NCBI GenBank assembly: GCA_019424645.1
Contig: JAHYZB010000010.1
Location: 1 to 24,273, forward strand
Reading direction: 5' to 3'
Length of the DNA: 24,273 bases
Source of the DNA: Oxalobacter formigenes
GTDB taxonomy: Bacteria; Pseudomonadota; Gammaproteobacteria; Burkholderiales; Burkholderiaceae_D
The position numbers and the translations under genes are program-made. This document shows, one piece after another, positions 22,856-24,273 of the stretch. Each line of letters starts with the position of its first letter. Position 1 is the stretch's first letter. The notes beneath the pieces were generated by a model that was given only the letters and a program-made list of their open reading frames with translations, had not been told where the DNA came from and searched no databases.

Positions 22856-22928
22856 AATCCTGCCATAGGAATTTTCAAAAAAAATTGGCGTGTTTCCTGT
22901 CTTGAGTCTTATCACGAAAGGTCTGATT

Positions 22929-24273
22929 ATGCGAAAATGCACTTCTTCTCTAACTCTTACAGCGGTGGCTTTAACTATGTTGATGGCAGCTGGCTCCGTT
23001 TCAGCGGAAAAATCTCCCGGGAAATATTGCGATACACCTTCACGTTGTATCAATCCCATCACTAAATACGGCGCAGTGACTTCTCCGAATTATCTGGCTT
23101 CCGTGGCGGGTCTTGAAGTTCTTCAAAATGGCGGTAATGCAGTCGATGCAGCGATTGCCATTGCATCGACGATGAATGTCGTCTATCCACAGATGACCAC
23201 GCTGGGCGGTGACAATTTCTGGTTGATCTATAACGCCAAAACCAAAGAAGTGAAAGCTTTGAATGCCAGTGGCCGTTCCGGTGAGAAAGCAACCATTGAA
23301 TTCTATACGAGCAAAGGTTACGACAAAATTCCGTCCAGAGGCTATCTGGCTGCAAACACGGTACCGGGCACGGTATCTGGTTGGGATGCCGCTCACAAGT
23401 ATTCCAGCGCCAATATGAGCAACAAGGGGTTGCCATGGAATAAATTGTTCAACAGCGCCATTATGTATGCGCAGGACGGTTTCCCGGTCACTTCTTCCCT
23501 GCATCGCTGGCAGGAAATCAATATCGATCCGACAGATTCCGAATTCCGGAACATGCAACGTTTTGATGGCTTCAGACAGACTTACCTGAAACCGGACGGT
23601 TCGGCTTATCAAGTCGGCGAGGTCATGAAACTGCCTGCATTGGCCAATACATACAAACTGATTGCCAAAGACGGAGCCGAAGTTTTTTACCGTGGGTCCA
23701 TTGCCAAAAAAATAGTGGCGGATTTGCAGAAACATGGCGGCGTTGTTACGTTAAAGGATTTTGCTGATCACAAGGCTGACTGGGTCAAACCGCTGACAGT
23801 CGATTATCGCGGCTATACAGCTTATAACCTGCCACCAAATACACAGGGTATGGCATCGCTTGAAATTCTCAATATCCTGAACAACATCGACGTCAAAAAA
23901 CTCGGGGAAGGTTCGGCCGATTATTATCACGTGCTCGTTGAAGCGACTAAAGAAGCCTTTGCCGACCGTGACAAATATCTGACCGATCCGGATTTCAACA
24001 AGATTCCTGTTGATTTTCTCCTTTCCAAACAGCATGGCAAGGATCAGGCTGCCCGTATCAAAATGGACGTTGCTGCCAACAACCTGAAACCTCTCGATCC
24101 GAAAGGCGATACCGTCTGGATCGGCGTCGTTGACAAGGATGGCAATGCCGTTTCATTGATCCAGAGTATTTATCACGATTTCGGTTCCGGTATCGTTCCG
24201 CCTGGAACAGGTGTTCTTCTCCAGAACCGTGGCAGTTTCTTCTCACTTGATGCCGCTCACATCAATCGTCTGG
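22929..24273 (+). CDS. ggt: Gamma-glutamyltransferase family protein, exported (cut by window edge)
   Basis: An N-terminal-nucleophile hydrolase family that cleaves or transfers gamma-glutamyl groups, for example from glutathione, in the periplasm. The 448 visible codons begin with a signal peptide: basic MRK, a hydrophobic stretch and probable cleavage after VSA near residue 26. The mature part shows NGGNAVDAAIAIA, PQMTTLGGDNFWLIYN, AANTVPGTVSGWD, LPPNTQGMASLEILNI and EATKEAFADRDKYL. The expected autoprocessing site is Thr395 in GDTVWIGVVDKDGNAVS, followed by FGSGIVPPGTGVLLQNRG. The TVW in place of the classical TTH points to the second GGT subfamily rather than E. coli-type Ggt, so the substrate is uncertain. 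AAAGG lies seven bases before the ATG. The 3' end is outside the window. Confidence 0.92.
   Translation, partial: MRKCTSSLTLTAVALTMLMAAGSVSAEKSPGKYCDTPSRCINPITKYGAVTSPNYLASVAGLEVLQNGGNAVDAAIAIASTMNVVYPQMTTLGGDNFWLIYNAKTKEVKALNASGRSGEKATIEFYTSKGYDKIPSRGYLAANTVPGTVSGWDAAHKYSSANMSNKGLPWNKLFNSAIMYAQDGFPVTSSLHRWQEINIDPTDSEFRNMQRFDGFRQTYLKPDGSAYQVGEVMKLPALANTYKLIAKDGAEVFYRGSIAKKIVADLQKHGGVVTLKDFADHKADWVKPLTVDYRGYTAYNLPPNTQGMASLEILNILNNIDVKKLGEGSADYYHVLVEATKEAFADRDKYLTDPDFNKIPVDFLLSKQHGKDQAARIKMDVAANNLKPLDPKGDTVWIGVVDKDGNAVSLIQSIYHDFGSGIVPPGTGVLLQNRGSFFSLDAAHINRL

Larger units (their letters stand above)
22272..22928. other. Long non-coding region between the LOG and ggt genes
   Basis: This 657-base stretch is AT-rich and holds no recognisable gene. 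A 74-codon open frame at 22397-22621 (plus) has no convincing ribosome binding site and no family resemblance I can see. The region contains a perfect palindrome near the LOG start, an 11-base tandem repeat, a good promoter match, an operator-like inverted repeat and a repeated TTGCTGGCA element (22829-22837 and 22844-22852). I see no tRNA or riboswitch fold that I can name. Confidence 0.6.

Noticed and set aside
23040..23735. Minus-strand open frames of 231 and 124 codons over the ggt gene
   Set aside because: The plus frame has a signal peptide, a ribosome binding site and GGT motifs; the minus frames are by-products of its codon use.
1..24273. CRISPR array, insertion sequence, integrase, tRNA or rRNA
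   Set aside because: I saw no regularly spaced repeats, transposase or integrase frames, flanking target duplications or cloverleaf patterns on either strand.

Overview
The window reads as chromosomal DNA of a betaproteobacterium of the order Burkholderiales, most likely family Oxalobacteraceae. The evidence is gene order: dusB-fis-purH, bamD divergent from rluD-pgeF, gmk-rpoZ-spoT, and an M23 peptidase with anmK divergent from tyrS. The 77-residue Fis ending in an NRNTLRKKL helix fits the same group. Base composition is moderate (hand-counted 60-base samples of housekeeping genes gave about 48-58% GC), which would suit an Oxalobacter-like genome better than a high-GC Burkholderia. That placement is inference. 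I found no rRNA, tRNA, insertion sequence, integrase or CRISPR array.

Layout. (1) 1-3714, minus strand: dtd, a PEBP-fold protein, a histidine phosphatase, dusB, fis and the 5' part of purH, which runs off the left edge. (2) 3946-9052, plus strand: a three-gene signalling operon made of a hybrid histidine kinase with two receivers, a free-standing HPt protein, and a REC-HD-GYP-PAS-GGDEF response regulator. Together they form a multistep phosphorelay whose output both makes and degrades cyclic di-GMP. (3) 9094-11664, minus strand: an M23 endopeptidase and anmK, concerned with wall remodelling and recycling. (4) 11804-13048, plus strand: tyrS, with a terminator hairpin that runs into the 3' end of spoT. 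(5) 13079-17163, minus strand: bamD, gmk, rpoZ and spoT, i.e. outer-membrane assembly, guanylate supply, RNA polymerase omega and (p)ppGpp control. (6) 17233-18997, plus strand: rluD overlapping pgeF. (7) 19121-21684, plus strand: rimO and metC. (8) 21681-22271, minus strand: a LOG-family phosphoribohydrolase meeting metC tail to tail. (9) 22272-22928: a 657-base non-coding region rich in dyads and repeats, with a good sigma70-type promoter. (10) 22929-24273, plus strand: an exported gamma-glutamyltransferase-family protein, cut by the right edge.

The part most likely to be accessory, and the most interesting as a system, is the phosphorelay at 3946-9052. Its kinase gene is visibly AT-richer than its neighbours. 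The rest is core metabolism. Non-coding features worth checking are: a 14-base dyad element shared between the kinase promoter region and the ggt leader; a perfect 11-bp palindrome just upstream of the LOG gene; two terminator-like hairpins antisense to gmk; and a hairpin with a T-rich tail that abuts the rimO start codon.
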